A stretch of DNA of 45,829 nt from an uncultured Eubacteriales bacterium (GTDB taxonomy: Bacteria; Bacillota; Clostridia; Oscillospirales; CAG-272), in the NCBI GenBank assembly GCA_910586545.1, contig CAJUIQ010000012.1:5822-51650 (forward strand), given 5' to 3'. This document shows, one piece after another, positions 30,849 through 39,672 of the stretch (within the stretch, counting starts at the first letter, position 1; each line of letters starts with the position of its first letter). The notes under the pieces were generated by a model, which saw nothing but the letters and a program-made list of their open reading frames with translations, had not been told where the DNA came from and searched no databases. A program made the position numbers and the translations under genes.

Positions 30849-31683
30849 ACTTAAAAATATTATCTACCGCGTCCGCAATTGCCTGTGCCAACCGCATTTG
30901 AAATTTCGCGCTAGCGAGCAGAGCCGCATCCTCCGTATTGCTGGCATATCCCATTTCCAGCAACACGGAAGGCATATCCGTATACTTTGTTACAACAAAT
31001 GCTTCCTTTTTATTATCCGCAAAAATCTTTGCCTTTTGATGAAACGTATTTTCAAGTATGCTGCCAAGTATTTCGGAAAAACTGTGAGCAGCAAATGCGT
31101 CAGGATGCTCCTTATAATAGTCGATTTCAAATCCCCTTACCGTCTGCGCGGAAGTCTCAACAGAATTGACATGCAGCGAAAGAAACAAAGTGACTGGCGT
31201 TTCCTGATTGCGTGCATTGGCATACAACACACGTTCGTATTTACTAAACAGGTTGTTATCGCATACCCATTCCTGCGGATTTACATTTATATCGTTTCGC
31301 AGCGGCATCTTCCGCGCGCTTTCATGCAGCAGTCCCGCATCAGGCATATGCTTGCCGTCATGGGTCAGTTCCACATTCCACCCTCTCGATACCAGTTCCT
31401 CTTGGAGCAGACCGCCAACAGCTTCCGTAATCTGCGCTTCTGTAAAGCTGCCGTCATAAGCCGTACAGCCAGGATCATCGAATCCGTGCCCCGGATCAAT
31501 TAAGATCATTCCTTTTGGAGAAGCGGCTGCGTCTGTATTAGTAGGAGCAGAGGAATCCTGTGCGTCTGTATTAACAAATGGTTTAACCGGTATAGGTTCC
31601 TGTGTATCGCCGCACGCACACAAAGCACACAAAAGAATAAGCAGTCCGGCAAGCAAAAATATGTATAAATAGTGTTGTCGCAT
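30847..31683 (-). CDS. N-acetylmuramoyl-L-alanine amidase (Amidase_3), lipoprotein
   Basis: A 278-aa zinc amidase cleaving the lactyl-peptide bond in peptidoglycan. Zinc and catalytic residues are seen in IDPGHGFDDPG, SFTEAQITEAVG, LSLHVNS and LLEMGYASN. The N-terminus is a signal peptide ending in a cysteine-rich lipobox region (LILLCALCACG), so the enzyme should be lipid-anchored outside the membrane. The start ATG 31683 has AAAGGAG seven bases upstream; a longer frame (31737) is unlikely. The gene stops at 30847, where a one-base shift would continue it into an Ig-like, TM-anchored tail. Confidence 0.9.
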   Translation of the reverse strand: MRQHYLYIFLLAGLLILLCALCACGDTQEPIPVKPFVNTDAQDSSAPTNTDAAASPKGMILIDPGHGFDDPGCTAYDGSFTEAQITEAVGGLLQEELVSRGWNVELTHDGKHMPDAGLLHESARKMPLRNDINVNPQEWVCDNNLFSKYERVLYANARNQETPVTLFLSLHVNSVETSAQTVRGFEIDYYKEHPDAFAAHSFSEILGSILENTFHQKAKIFADNKKEAFVVTKYTDMPSVLLEMGYASNTEDAALLASAKFQMRLAQAIADAVDNIFK

Positions 31684-31736
31684 AGTACTTCTCCTTTCGC
31701 CGCCTCTACGGCGACGTAAAAAGTAATAAAAGCCCA

Positions 31737-31802
31737 TTGCGGCGCCGCGTGGAAGAAAGTTGGAGAAAACGATGAAAAGAGGTATGCGTCTTGCGGCGCC
31801 GC
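31737..31802. repeat. Two 12-base direct repeats, each palindromic
   Basis: TTGCGGCGCCGC occurs at 31737-31748 and again at 31791-31802. Each holds the 10-base palindrome GCGGCGCCGC. They lie between the divergent amidase and response regulator genes and stand out in A+T-rich intergenic DNA. Confidence 0.6.
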
Positions 31803-31880
31803 TGTTTGCATCTTACAATAAAACCGGACAGCATGTCCGCAAAAAGATGTAAGAAAAATGTAAAAAGGAAAAAGCTGACT

Positions 31881-31909
31881 TTGTAATTTGTCGCTGCATA
31901 TGGTATACT
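31881..31909 (+). promoter_or_regulatory. Promoter for the two-component operon
   Basis: TTGTAA (31881-31886), 17-base spacer, TATACT (31904-31909) preceded by TGG. Confidence 0.65.
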
Positions 31910-31968
31910 TTTGTTAACAAATTACAGCATATACATATATTTTTTCATTTTTGGGAGGTGACAGACAG

Positions 31969-32628
31969 TTGATAAAGATACTAATTGTAGAAGATGATCC
32001 GCACATCTCCAAAATGATCGCAGCGGCACTTGAAATTGTAGGATATAAAAGTGAGCAGTGCGACGACGGGAAAACGGCTGTCTATCGAATCATGCACGAA
32101 TCGTTCAGCCTTGTGCTTTTAGACGTTATGCTGCCCCAGTTAGACGGTTTCAGCGTTATGGAACAAATTCGAACCAAAGGGGTTCCTGTTATTTTTCTTA
32201 CAGCCATGCAGGAAGTCAGTGACCGCGTGCGTGGACTGCGAAGCGGAGCGGAAGATTATATCGTCAAGCCTTTTGAAGTGGTGGAACTGCTGGCGCGGAT
32301 TGAAGTCGTACTACGGCGGACAAATAAAGCACAAATACTTTTGACATATGGAGACATACAAGTCGACCTGAACCGGCATATGGTCAAAAAGGCTGGAAAA
32401 GCAATTGCCTTAACCCCGAAAGAGTTTGACTTGCTGGTTTTTTTTACCCAAAACACAGATATTGCGCTGACACGGGAACGTCTGCTCACAGCAGTATGGG
32501 GGTATGACTTCGCCGGGGAAACGCGAACGGTAGATATCCACGTTCAGCAGCTCCGTGCAAAGCTAAAGCTGCACAACCAGTTGGTAACGATTCCGAAAAT
32601 AGGATATCGTCTGGAGCGAATACAATGA
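31969..32628 (+). CDS. OmpR/PhoB-family response regulator
   Basis: A 219-aa regulator. The receiver domain has the acidic pair EDD (8-10), phosphoacceptor Asp 52 in VLLDVMLP and Lys in DYIVKPFE. It is followed by a winged-helix DNA-binding domain (ALTPKEFDLLVFF, TRTVDIHVQQLRAKL). The start is probably TTG 31969: GGGAGG lies ten bases upstream and the protein then begins MIKILIVEDD, the normal start for this family. Its stop overlaps the kinase start by four bases. Confidence 0.93.
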   Translation: MIKILIVEDDPHISKMIAAALEIVGYKSEQCDDGKTAVYRIMHESFSLVLLDVMLPQLDGFSVMEQIRTKGVPVIFLTAMQEVSDRVRGLRSGAEDYIVKPFEVVELLARIEVVLRRTNKAQILLTYGDIQVDLNRHMVKKAGKAIALTPKEFDLLVFFTQNTDIALTRERLLTAVWGYDFAGETRTVDIHVQQLRAKLKLHNQLVTIPKIGYRLERIQ

Positions 32629-34049
32629 AACTTTGGCAGAGAATATTTCTCACTGCACTTCTGCTTGTTATATTGGCAACAACGATAACCGGATGGATGA
32701 TTCAAAGCAAAAATTTCAGCAGTACGATGCAACAAGAAAAGGAACGTGCCGCAGCGATACATGCAAATTTGGCGGCAGGAATTTCCAGTCAGGTCGTATA
32801 TCAACGGCTGCTCCAATCCCTACCTGCTTTGGGAGAAAAGCAAGTGCAGCAGATTGCCGGCACTTTTCTGAGCGAAAATGCGGATATCAGCGGTGCAGCG
32901 CTATATTTGGAAGGCACAGTGGTCCACCTATATCCAATGCATGCAGCAGAAAGAGCAAACGTTTTTGCCAGCAATATTCTGGAAAAGAACATCTGCCTGC
33001 AACAAATTATTCACGATGCGCAATCCGTCTATTTAATGAGCGGGTCTATCTTAACAATAGAAGAAAAAGATTATCTGCTGTATACAGAAAAAAATTTGGA
33101 TGCGTTATATGCTGGAAAAGCGGAACAGATGCGGATGATCTGTTATATAAACTTGCTGACTGCATCCGTAATCGCAGTATTGCTTCTGATAACAACATAC
33201 TTACATTTACGGCCTCTTTCCGCCATTCAAACAGGTTTGGAACAGATTACACAGGGGGACTACCAGACACGAATTAAGTCAAAAGGAGCAGCAGAATTAC
33301 GGCAATTGACCGCACATATCAACGATATGACAGAAGCAACGGAGCAGCATATGGAACAGCTGCAGCAAACCGCCGATTCACGCAAGCAATTTGTAGACAG
33401 CTTTGCCCATGAGCTGAAAACACCGTTGACTTCTATTATGGGATTCGGAGATTTAATGCGTGTTACACGCTCTATGGATGCAGAAATGCGACAGGAATAC
33501 GCACAGATCATCGTCACAGAAGCCAAACGCCTGCAAACCCTTTCCGGGAAACTTCTTCAACTTGCCACCGCAGAGCATGTACAGACCGAGCAGCAGCAAG
33601 TGTTGGCAGCGTCTTTATTTGAAGAAATCCGCGTGGCAACAGCGCCGATGTGTTTGCATAACCACGTTCGGCTTTCCGTACACTGTGATAAAACCGTCCT
33701 TACCATAGATAAAGAATTGTTTAAATCCCTGCTTTATAATTTGATAGACAATGCAGTAAAGGCTTCACATACCGGCAGTGAAATCCGATTGTCCTGCAAA
33801 ACCAGACGCGGTAAAAGTATTATTGCGGTTGAGGATCACGGAATTGGAATGAATGCACAGCAGCTGCAGCACGCGACAGAACCGTTTTATATGGCAGATA
33901 AAGCGCGCAGCCGTAAAGAAAACGGGGCAGGACTTGGACTTTCCTTGTGCAGTGAAATTGCGCATCTGCACAATACGCAGCTGCATATTCGCAGCCACGA
34001 GGGAAAAGGCACGATAGTGTGGCTGGTCATGCCCGTATCAGGAGCATAG
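32625..34049 (+). CDS. Membrane sensor histidine kinase
   Basis: A 474-aa kinase. TM1 is at about residues 7-27, an extracytoplasmic sensor of about 140 residues follows, and TM2 is at about 172-193. A HAMP linker (LRPLSAIQTGLEQITQGDY) leads to the HisKA domain with phospho-acceptor His 262 in FAHELKTPLTS. The ATPase domain shows NLIDNAVKAS (N box), DHGIGM (G1) and GAGLGLSL (G2). It phosphorylates the co-encoded response regulator. The signal is unknown; the third gene of the operon encodes a membrane-anchored extracytoplasmic protein that could modulate it. Confidence 0.93.
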   Translation: MKLWQRIFLTALLLVILATTITGWMIQSKNFSSTMQQEKERAAAIHANLAAGISSQVVYQRLLQSLPALGEKQVQQIAGTFLSENADISGAALYLEGTVVHLYPMHAAERANVFASNILEKNICLQQIIHDAQSVYLMSGSILTIEEKDYLLYTEKNLDALYAGKAEQMRMICYINLLTASVIAVLLLITTYLHLRPLSAIQTGLEQITQGDYQTRIKSKGAAELRQLTAHINDMTEATEQHMEQLQQTADSRKQFVDSFAHELKTPLTSIMGFGDLMRVTRSMDAEMRQEYAQIIVTEAKRLQTLSGKLLQLATAEHVQTEQQQVLAASLFEEIRVATAPMCLHNHVRLSVHCDKTVLTIDKELFKSLLYNLIDNAVKASHTGSEIRLSCKTRRGKSIIAVEDHGIGMNAQQLQHATEPFYMADKARSRKENGAGLGLSLCSEIAHLHNTQLHIRSHEGKGTIVWLVMPVSGA

Positions 34050-34079
34050 AAAACCGTTTCAGCGAAAAGGAGAAAAAAG

Positions 34080-34949
34080 ATGCGATGGATGCAAATCATA
34101 TTGCCCTATCTGCTTGCCGTGTTGATTTTATGTGCCGGATTTGCCGCTGCTGCCTTGTTGGAACATATCCCATATCGTGAAGAAAATGTGCTGACAACAA
34201 CAAAAATGGATATGGGAAGTTATCCATTATATATTTCTGAAAGCGAAACACTAACACTCTACCCATGGAATTGCTATGATACAAAAAAGAACCTTGCCCT
34301 AACGCTGTCTCAGCAGCAAATTCAAGAAGGCAACCTGCAAATTCGTCAGATCATACAGCAGCTCAGCCCCGGAGCAACGCCAAAAAGTGAAGCATTTGAT
34401 CCCGCCGGCTATTTAGAATATGACCAGTCAAAGCAGTATTTGTTTCTTAAGGAGTACAAATACGATACGGCGGACGGCCCGTATACGCTAACCCTTGCAG
34501 CAGACGCCGTAAGCGCCGAGTTGTTATACTATACCTGTACGCCGATTTCGGACACTCCTTTAACTACAAAAGAGCAGGAACAAGCAGTAGAACAATTGCA
34601 GGAAATTATGCAGGAAGCAGAAGATACGTTTAGTAAAATTATATTAGCTCAAAATGATTTTGAAAAAAAAACTGATTTAAAAAATATTTATATATTCAAT
34701 CCCCTGATAAAGTTTTGGACACAATATTCCCAATTGTGTGTGGTTTATTCTTACTCGGATTCCTTAAGCAGTTATGATGAAGCATATATTCCACAGGTAT
34801 TTTTTAATTTTTATCATCCAGTGCAAATTGTCAGCTATCAGGATATGCTGCTTGCAATCGGCACCAATCCTGCCGGCAAACAACTGATTCTATTTTATGA
34901 ACCGCGTTCCGGTTCTTTTTGCGGGTTCAGTATTGGAAAGCAAACCTGA
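34080..34949 (+). CDS. Membrane-anchored extracytoplasmic protein of the two-component operon
   Basis: A 289-aa protein with one N-terminal hydrophobic anchor (about residues 6-26) and a long hydrophilic domain; I do not recognise a family. It follows the kinase gene by 30 bases, and its ATG has AAAGGAG upstream. The layout recalls the accessory YycH/YycI-type proteins that interact with a sensor kinase in Bacillota, but the sequence gives no clear homology, so this is an analogy only. No terminator is obvious before the nad operon promoter. Confidence 0.7.
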   Translation: MRWMQIILPYLLAVLILCAGFAAAALLEHIPYREENVLTTTKMDMGSYPLYISESETLTLYPWNCYDTKKNLALTLSQQQIQEGNLQIRQIIQQLSPGATPKSEAFDPAGYLEYDQSKQYLFLKEYKYDTADGPYTLTLAADAVSAELLYYTCTPISDTPLTTKEQEQAVEQLQEIMQEAEDTFSKIILAQNDFEKKTDLKNIYIFNPLIKFWTQYSQLCVVYSYSDSLSSYDEAYIPQVFFNFYHPVQIVSYQDMLLAIGTNPAGKQLILFYEPRSGSFCGFSIGKQT

Positions 34950-35033
34950 GAGAAACGCTAAAGCAATAACATCATAGCCGCAAAAAAGCTGTGGAGCAGA
35001 CGAAAACCCGGATGGCAAAGTTTGCGCTTTTTC

Positions 35034-35062
35034 TTGCATTGATATGTAAACTGTGCTATACT
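35034..35062 (+). promoter_or_regulatory. Promoter of the nadC-nadB-DUF362-ispE operon
   Basis: TTGCAT (35034-35039), 17-base spacer, TATACT (35057-35062), about 55 bases upstream of nadC. Confidence 0.7.
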
Positions 35063-35074
35063 AAAATAAGTATA
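35057..35074 (+). promoter_or_regulatory. Palindromic operator candidate over the -10
   Basis: TATACT-AAAATA-AGTATA is a perfect inverted repeat whose left half is the -10 hexamer itself. A repressor bound here would block transcription. NAD biosynthesis operons in Bacillota are commonly under niacin- or ADP-ribose-responsive repressors, but which regulator binds cannot be read from this site. Confidence 0.5.
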
Positions 35075-35123
35075 TACAAATGAAAAATTTCCAAATAGAT
35101 AGACGAGAAAGGCAGTTTACATC

Positions 35124-35969
35124 ATGAAAATTACATCTATTCCTTCTGTGCAAAGTCTCTTGCGTACCGCTCTGGAAGAAGACGCCGGCGGAGGCGATAT
35201 AACCACGCTGTCAACAATCCCCGCTGACGCCGTAGCACATGGCCGGTATATTGCCAAGGAGGATGGAGTGCTCTGCGGTATGGACATCGTCCGTGCAGTC
35301 TTTGATTTATTGGATTCAGATATTGCGCTCCAGGTATTTGTGCAGGAAGGCGCTGCCTTTCAGGCAGGAGATGTACTGGCTGAGGTATCCGGAAATGCAC
35401 AAAGTGTTCTTACCGGAGAGCGAGTCGGCTTAAACCTCCTTCAACATATGAGCGGCATTGCCACTGCCACCGCTAAGGCCGTATCCAGCGTATCTGGATA
35501 TAAGGCCAAAATTACAGAAACCAGAAAGACAACGCCTGGCCTGCGTTATCTGGAGAAATATGCCGTTCGCTGCGGCGGCGGTGTCAATCATCGCTTTAAC
35601 CTGTCTGATGGTGTGCTGATTAAGGACAATCACATTGTTGCAGCCGGCGGCATTCATAAAGCCGTCGCAGCCGCTAGGGCCGCAGCCCCCCACACCTTAA
35701 AAATTGAGGTTGAAGTGGAAAATATGGACATGCTCAAAGAAGCACTTGAGGCTGGGGCAGATATTATTATGCTGGATAATATGTCCTGCGACGAAATGCA
35801 AAAAGCTGTAGAAATCGTGAATGGATGCGCCCTAGTGGAAGCATCTGGAAACATGGGGGAAAAGGATTTGGCTCAGGTTGCCCAAACCGGTGTGGATCTT
35901 ATCAGTATCGGCGCCCTAACCCATTCTGTACGCGCCATGGATATCAGTCTGAAATTCAAACTCGTCTGA
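35124..35969 (+). CDS. nadC: Nicotinate-nucleotide pyrophosphorylase (carboxylating)
   Basis: A 281-aa quinolinate phosphoribosyltransferase converting quinolinate and PRPP to nicotinate mononucleotide. Family motifs are EDAGGGDITT, ERVGLNLLQHMSGIATAT, and TRKTTPGLRYLEKYAVRCGG with NHRFNLSDGVLIKDNH. EVEVENMDMLKEAL and IMLDNMS in the barrel core follow. ATG 35124 has GAAAGG upstream. nadB follows 14 bases downstream. nadA, the usual third member, is absent from this window. Confidence 0.96.
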   Translation: MKITSIPSVQSLLRTALEEDAGGGDITTLSTIPADAVAHGRYIAKEDGVLCGMDIVRAVFDLLDSDIALQVFVQEGAAFQAGDVLAEVSGNAQSVLTGERVGLNLLQHMSGIATATAKAVSSVSGYKAKITETRKTTPGLRYLEKYAVRCGGGVNHRFNLSDGVLIKDNHIVAAGGIHKAVAAARAAAPHTLKIEVEVENMDMLKEALEAGADIIMLDNMSCDEMQKAVEIVNGCALVEASGNMGEKDLAQVAQTGVDLISIGALTHSVRAMDISLKFKLV

Positions 35970-35983
35970 GTGGAGGCCTTTTC

Positions 35984-37522
35984 ATGCGAAGATATTTATA
36001 CAGCGGCTCCTTTTCTGCTCTTCCCTCTCATAACTATGATGTAGTGATTATCGGCAGCGGCATCGCAGGTCTGTATGCTGCGCTGCATATTGATGCATCA
36101 CTTCGAGTCGCTCTTGTCACAAAAGAAAATCTGAAAAAGAGCAACTCGTATTATGCCCAAGGCGGTATCGCCGCCGTGTTGTCCCCCACAGATAATTTTG
36201 AATCGCATATTGAAGATACCCTGATTGCCGGCGCCGGCCTGTGTAACGAAGAAGCCGTTCGCGTGCTTGTAGAAGAAGGACCTGAAAATATCCAGGAGCT
36301 GGTCGATTTGAATGTTCCCTTTGACACCAATCCCGAAGGAGAACTGCAGATTACCAGAGAGGGTGGCCATTCCTGCCGCAGAATTGTACACTGCGGCGGA
36401 GACGCGACAGGACGGGAAACTACCAAGCAGCTGGGGCATATCGCTCAGGAAAGAGAAAATATCACATTATTTTATAATACCTATTTAATCGATTTGCTCA
36501 CGGCAAACGGCAGTGCCGCCGGCTGCATCGTCGCTGATGCAGATGAAGCGCCTTTTATTTTGCATGCGCCTAATGTGATCCTTGCAACCGGCGGAGTAGG
36601 ATATCTATACCAATACACCACCAATCCCAGAGGTGCCGTAGGAGATGGAATGGCATGTGCCAGCCGTGCCGGCGTTATATGCGAAAATATGGAAATGATT
36701 CAGTTCCATCCCACCACGCTGATTTCTCCAAAGCATAGTGACAGACTGTTCCTTATTTCGGAGGCAGTGCGCGGCGAAGGCGGCATATTGCGCAATCGCA
36801 AAGGAGAAGCGTTCATGCATGATATGCATAAACTGCGTGATTTGGCTCCACGGGATATTGTTACAAGATGTATTTTAGCTGAATTAGACCAAACTGGTGA
36901 GAAAAACGTATTTTTGGATGTATCTTCTATGACGGACGAGTTCTTCTCAGCCCGTTTTCCCACCATTTATGAAGAATGTCATAAATTTGGTATTAAGGTA
37001 CCCGCAGATCAAATACCTGTTCGCCCTGCCCAACATTATATAATGGGCGGTATCAAAACGAATCTTGATGCAATGACCAATATGGATGGACTGTATGCCT
37101 GTGGTGAAGTAGCATCAACCGGCATTCATGGGGCCAATCGTCTTGCCAGCAATTCTGTGTTGGAGTGTTTGGTGTTTGCTCGCCGGGCCGCGCGCCATAT
37201 CAATAAACTAGGTCGTCAAATACAAAGTATCCCGCTTCCCAATTCTGTATTCTGTAGCAAAACAGCAACGCTTGAAGAAATTGGGCAGGATCGAGAAACT
37301 ATTCGCCAAACGCTGACAAAATATGCAGGGGCTGTCCGGCACATGAAGGACTTGGAAGCAGGAAGAAAAATCGTAGGAGATATTTTTGAAAAATACCAGT
37401 CTCTTGGCTTAGATAGAAAAGAAGCTTACGAAATCTGTAATATGGCGCAAACCGCAAAAATGATTTTGGACGCAGCGTGTGCACGAAAAGAGAGCATAGG
37501 CGCTCACTATATAGTAGATTAA
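35984..37522 (+). CDS. nadB: L-aspartate oxidase
   Basis: A 512-aa FAD enzyme oxidising L-aspartate to iminoaspartate for quinolinate synthesis. The FAD-binding GSGIAGLYAA is near residue 24. SYYAQGGIAAVL, the substrate-binding REGGHSCRRIVHCGGDATG segment and EAVRGEGGILRN are family features. MGGIKTNLDAMTNMDGLYACGEVASTGIHGANRLASNS near residue 370 also belongs to the family. Length is slightly short, as in many Bacillota. ATG 35984 follows GTGGAGG; an upstream in-frame extension overlaps nadC and is not used. Quinolinate synthase (NadA) must be encoded elsewhere if the pathway is complete. Confidence 0.96.
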   Translation: MRRYLYSGSFSALPSHNYDVVIIGSGIAGLYAALHIDASLRVALVTKENLKKSNSYYAQGGIAAVLSPTDNFESHIEDTLIAGAGLCNEEAVRVLVEEGPENIQELVDLNVPFDTNPEGELQITREGGHSCRRIVHCGGDATGRETTKQLGHIAQERENITLFYNTYLIDLLTANGSAAGCIVADADEAPFILHAPNVILATGGVGYLYQYTTNPRGAVGDGMACASRAGVICENMEMIQFHPTTLISPKHSDRLFLISEAVRGEGGILRNRKGEAFMHDMHKLRDLAPRDIVTRCILAELDQTGEKNVFLDVSSMTDEFFSARFPTIYEECHKFGIKVPADQIPVRPAQHYIMGGIKTNLDAMTNMDGLYACGEVASTGIHGANRLASNSVLECLVFARRAARHINKLGRQIQSIPLPNSVFCSKTATLEEIGQDRETIRQTLTKYAGAVRHMKDLEAGRKIVGDIFEKYQSLGLDRKEAYEICNMAQTAKMILDAACARKESIGAHYIVD

Positions 37523-37544
37523 ATTCTTCCGAAAGGTTTGGAGT

Positions 37545-38708
37545 ATGCAGATTTATCCGGTAGCCCTTAATGGCTGCGCAGAATATAATATAGAAAATAT
37601 TGCAAAAATTTTAGAACAGCAACTGGAATTGGCTGGTGTAACAAAAGAAATGCTGGCTGGTAAAAAGATTGTGCTAAAGCCTAATTTGGTAATGAACAAA
37701 AAACCGGATTTCGCTGCCACTACCCATCCTGCTGTAATTGCAGGCACAGCCCGTGCTTTGCGCAACATGGGAGCAGACGCGCTATTGCTTGCAGAAAGCT
37801 CCGGTGGTCCATATACGGAAACCACCATACGTCTTCATTATAATGGATGCGGTATAAAAGAAATAGCGCAGCAAGAAAATATTACGCTGAACTATAAAAC
37901 AGGCGCTTCTACAATGCAGTTCCCCGCCGGGGCCACCTGTCGAAGTTTTCATGTTATTCAGCCCATTTATGACGCGGATGTCATTGTAAACATATGCAAG
38001 CTGAAGACGCATTCTCTTACAAAAATGAGCTGCGGCGTAAAAAATTTGTATGGGGTAATCCCTGGTACTGAGAAAGTGGAAATGCACGCACGATTCAGCC
38101 GGATAGAAAGTTTTACCCAAATGCTCTGCGACTTAGCCCAAATGTTATTAGAAAACAAAACGATGATCACAATTTGTGATGGGATCTGCGGCATGGAAGG
38201 CAACGGCCCCACTGGCGGTACACCTCGGGAATACGGCGTGCTGATGACCTCACTCTCTCCCTTTTCTCTGGATCTCCTTGCTGAACATCTGCTGGGCTTT
38301 AACGGTACTGTCCCATCTGTACAGGCTTCTATACAGCGTGGGGTTTGTCCTGTTGATATTGCTCAGTTAACCATCGTAGGCACAGATTATAAAAAGCATA
38401 TCACATCCAATGTCATCCCACCGGATACAAGTCGACGGTCCATCCTGCGGGATTTTCCTGACCTATTTGGAGGAAGATTGGTACGATTTTTGGAACCGCG
38501 CCCAAAAATTGATCAAAAAAAATGTGTGGGATGCGGCGTGTGTGCTGCATCTTGCCCCAAAAAGACAATTATAATAAAAGAAAAGAATGGGAAAAAACGC
38601 TTAGACGTGCAGGATAAAAACTGCATTCGCTGTTACTGCTGTCAGGAAATGTGTCCGAAAAACGCTGTGAAAATTCAGAAAAATTTCATTTTGCGGCTCG
38701 TCCGCTGA
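37545..38708 (+). CDS. DUF362 protein with C-terminal 2x[4Fe-4S] ferredoxin domain
   Basis: A 387-aa protein. The first 300 residues match DUF362 (KIVLKPNLVM, TTHPAVIAG, ICKLKTHSLTKMSCGVKNLYGVIPG). The C-terminus carries two ferredoxin motifs, CVGCGVCAASCPKK and CIRCYCCQEMCPKN. DUF362 proteins are predicted iron-sulfur or redox proteins of unsettled function. It lies 22 bases after nadB and 11 before ispE; NadA and the late MEP enzymes are iron-sulfur enzymes, so an electron-transfer or cluster-related role in this operon is possible but unproven. ATG 37545 has GAAAGG upstream. Confidence 0.9.
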   Translation: MQIYPVALNGCAEYNIENIAKILEQQLELAGVTKEMLAGKKIVLKPNLVMNKKPDFAATTHPAVIAGTARALRNMGADALLLAESSGGPYTETTIRLHYNGCGIKEIAQQENITLNYKTGASTMQFPAGATCRSFHVIQPIYDADVIVNICKLKTHSLTKMSCGVKNLYGVIPGTEKVEMHARFSRIESFTQMLCDLAQMLLENKTMITICDGICGMEGNGPTGGTPREYGVLMTSLSPFSLDLLAEHLLGFNGTVPSVQASIQRGVCPVDIAQLTIVGTDYKKHITSNVIPPDTSRRSILRDFPDLFGGRLVRFLEPRPKIDQKKCVGCGVCAASCPKKTIIIKEKNGKKRLDVQDKNCIRCYCCQEMCPKNAVKIQKNFILRLVR

Positions 38709-38719
38709 AAGAGTAACTT

Positions 38720-39589
38720 ATGCAGATTTGTGCCCTTGCGCCTGCAAAAATAAATTTATTTTTAGATGTGGGTCTCGTCCAAGCCGACGGATATCACACA
38801 GTTTGCAGCGTCATGCAAACCGTATCGCTGTACGATACCATCACAGTTGAAAAAGCACCGACGGGAATTACGTTACAGTGTTCCGATTCCGCTCTGCCCT
38901 GTAATGAAAAAAATTTGGCATATCGTGCCGCACAAACTTTTTTCCGGGAAAGCGGCATAGAGAATGCAGGTGTATCCATTACTTTGGAGAAAAAAATTCC
39001 CGTCGCCAGCGGCCTTGCAGGCGGCAGCGCTGACGCAGGGGCTGTTCTTCTGCTTTTGCATCGTTTATTTGACAGTCCAATTTCCATGGATACGCTTTTG
39101 CATATTGGCGGCAGTCTAGGAGCGGATATTCCCTTTTGCATGATCGGCAGTACTGCACTATGCAGAGGAAGAGGAGAGATCGTCACGCCCCTGCCACCGC
39201 TGAAACCTACACATGTGGTTATTGCTAGAGGGGGGGCTGGTGTGTCCACGCCTGCCGCCTATCATATGCTGGATGCAGCATATGGGAAAAGCCTCCCTGC
39301 AAAACCGGAGCGGTGGGATATTCAACATATTCAAAGCTGGAAAGATATACAGCCTACAATGTTTAATATATTTGAATCGGTCATTCTGCCTGTACATAAG
39401 GAGGCGTCTGCCTACAAAAAAATCCTTGAAGAGGCAGGAGCTTGCGTCGCCATGATGAGCGGCAGTGGCCCGGCAGTATTTGGTTTATTTGAAAGCGAGG
39501 CTGCTGCAAAACACGCAGTCACAAAACTGCAGAGCATAGGTGCAGCTGCTTTCTTATGTAAAACCTGTGCAGGTCCACACGTTTTATAA
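38720..39589 (+). CDS. ispE: 4-diphosphocytidyl-2-C-methyl-D-erythritol kinase
   Basis: A 289-aa GHMP kinase of the MEP isoprenoid pathway, phosphorylating CDP-methylerythritol. Signatures are APAKINLFLDV with the catalytic Lys, the ATP loop PVASGLAGGSADAGA, GADIPFCMIG, and GSGPAVFGLF near the C-terminus. It is the last gene of the nad operon, 11 bases after the DUF362 gene. Confidence 0.96.
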   Translation: MQICALAPAKINLFLDVGLVQADGYHTVCSVMQTVSLYDTITVEKAPTGITLQCSDSALPCNEKNLAYRAAQTFFRESGIENAGVSITLEKKIPVASGLAGGSADAGAVLLLLHRLFDSPISMDTLLHIGGSLGADIPFCMIGSTALCRGRGEIVTPLPPLKPTHVVIARGGAGVSTPAAYHMLDAAYGKSLPAKPERWDIQHIQSWKDIQPTMFNIFESVILPVHKEASAYKKILEEAGACVAMMSGSGPAVFGLFESEAAAKHAVTKLQSIGAAAFLCKTCAGPHVL

Positions 39590-39615
39590 AATAAAAAATA
39601 TCATATTGGTTTCCT

Positions 39616-39672
39616 AGAATAAGTAAAAGCCGGCGCTCAGTATCAAACTGAGCGCCGGCTTTTACTTATTCT
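39616..39672. terminator. Bidirectional terminator with 26-bp perfect stem
   Basis: AGAATAAGTAAAAGCCGGCG followed by CTCAGT, a 5-base loop, then the exact complement ending in ATTCT. It separates the convergent ispE and cysteine desulfurase genes. Like the palindrome at 27319-27370, its arms extend well past the T tract, and both begin with AGAATAA-like sequence. Confidence 0.9.
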
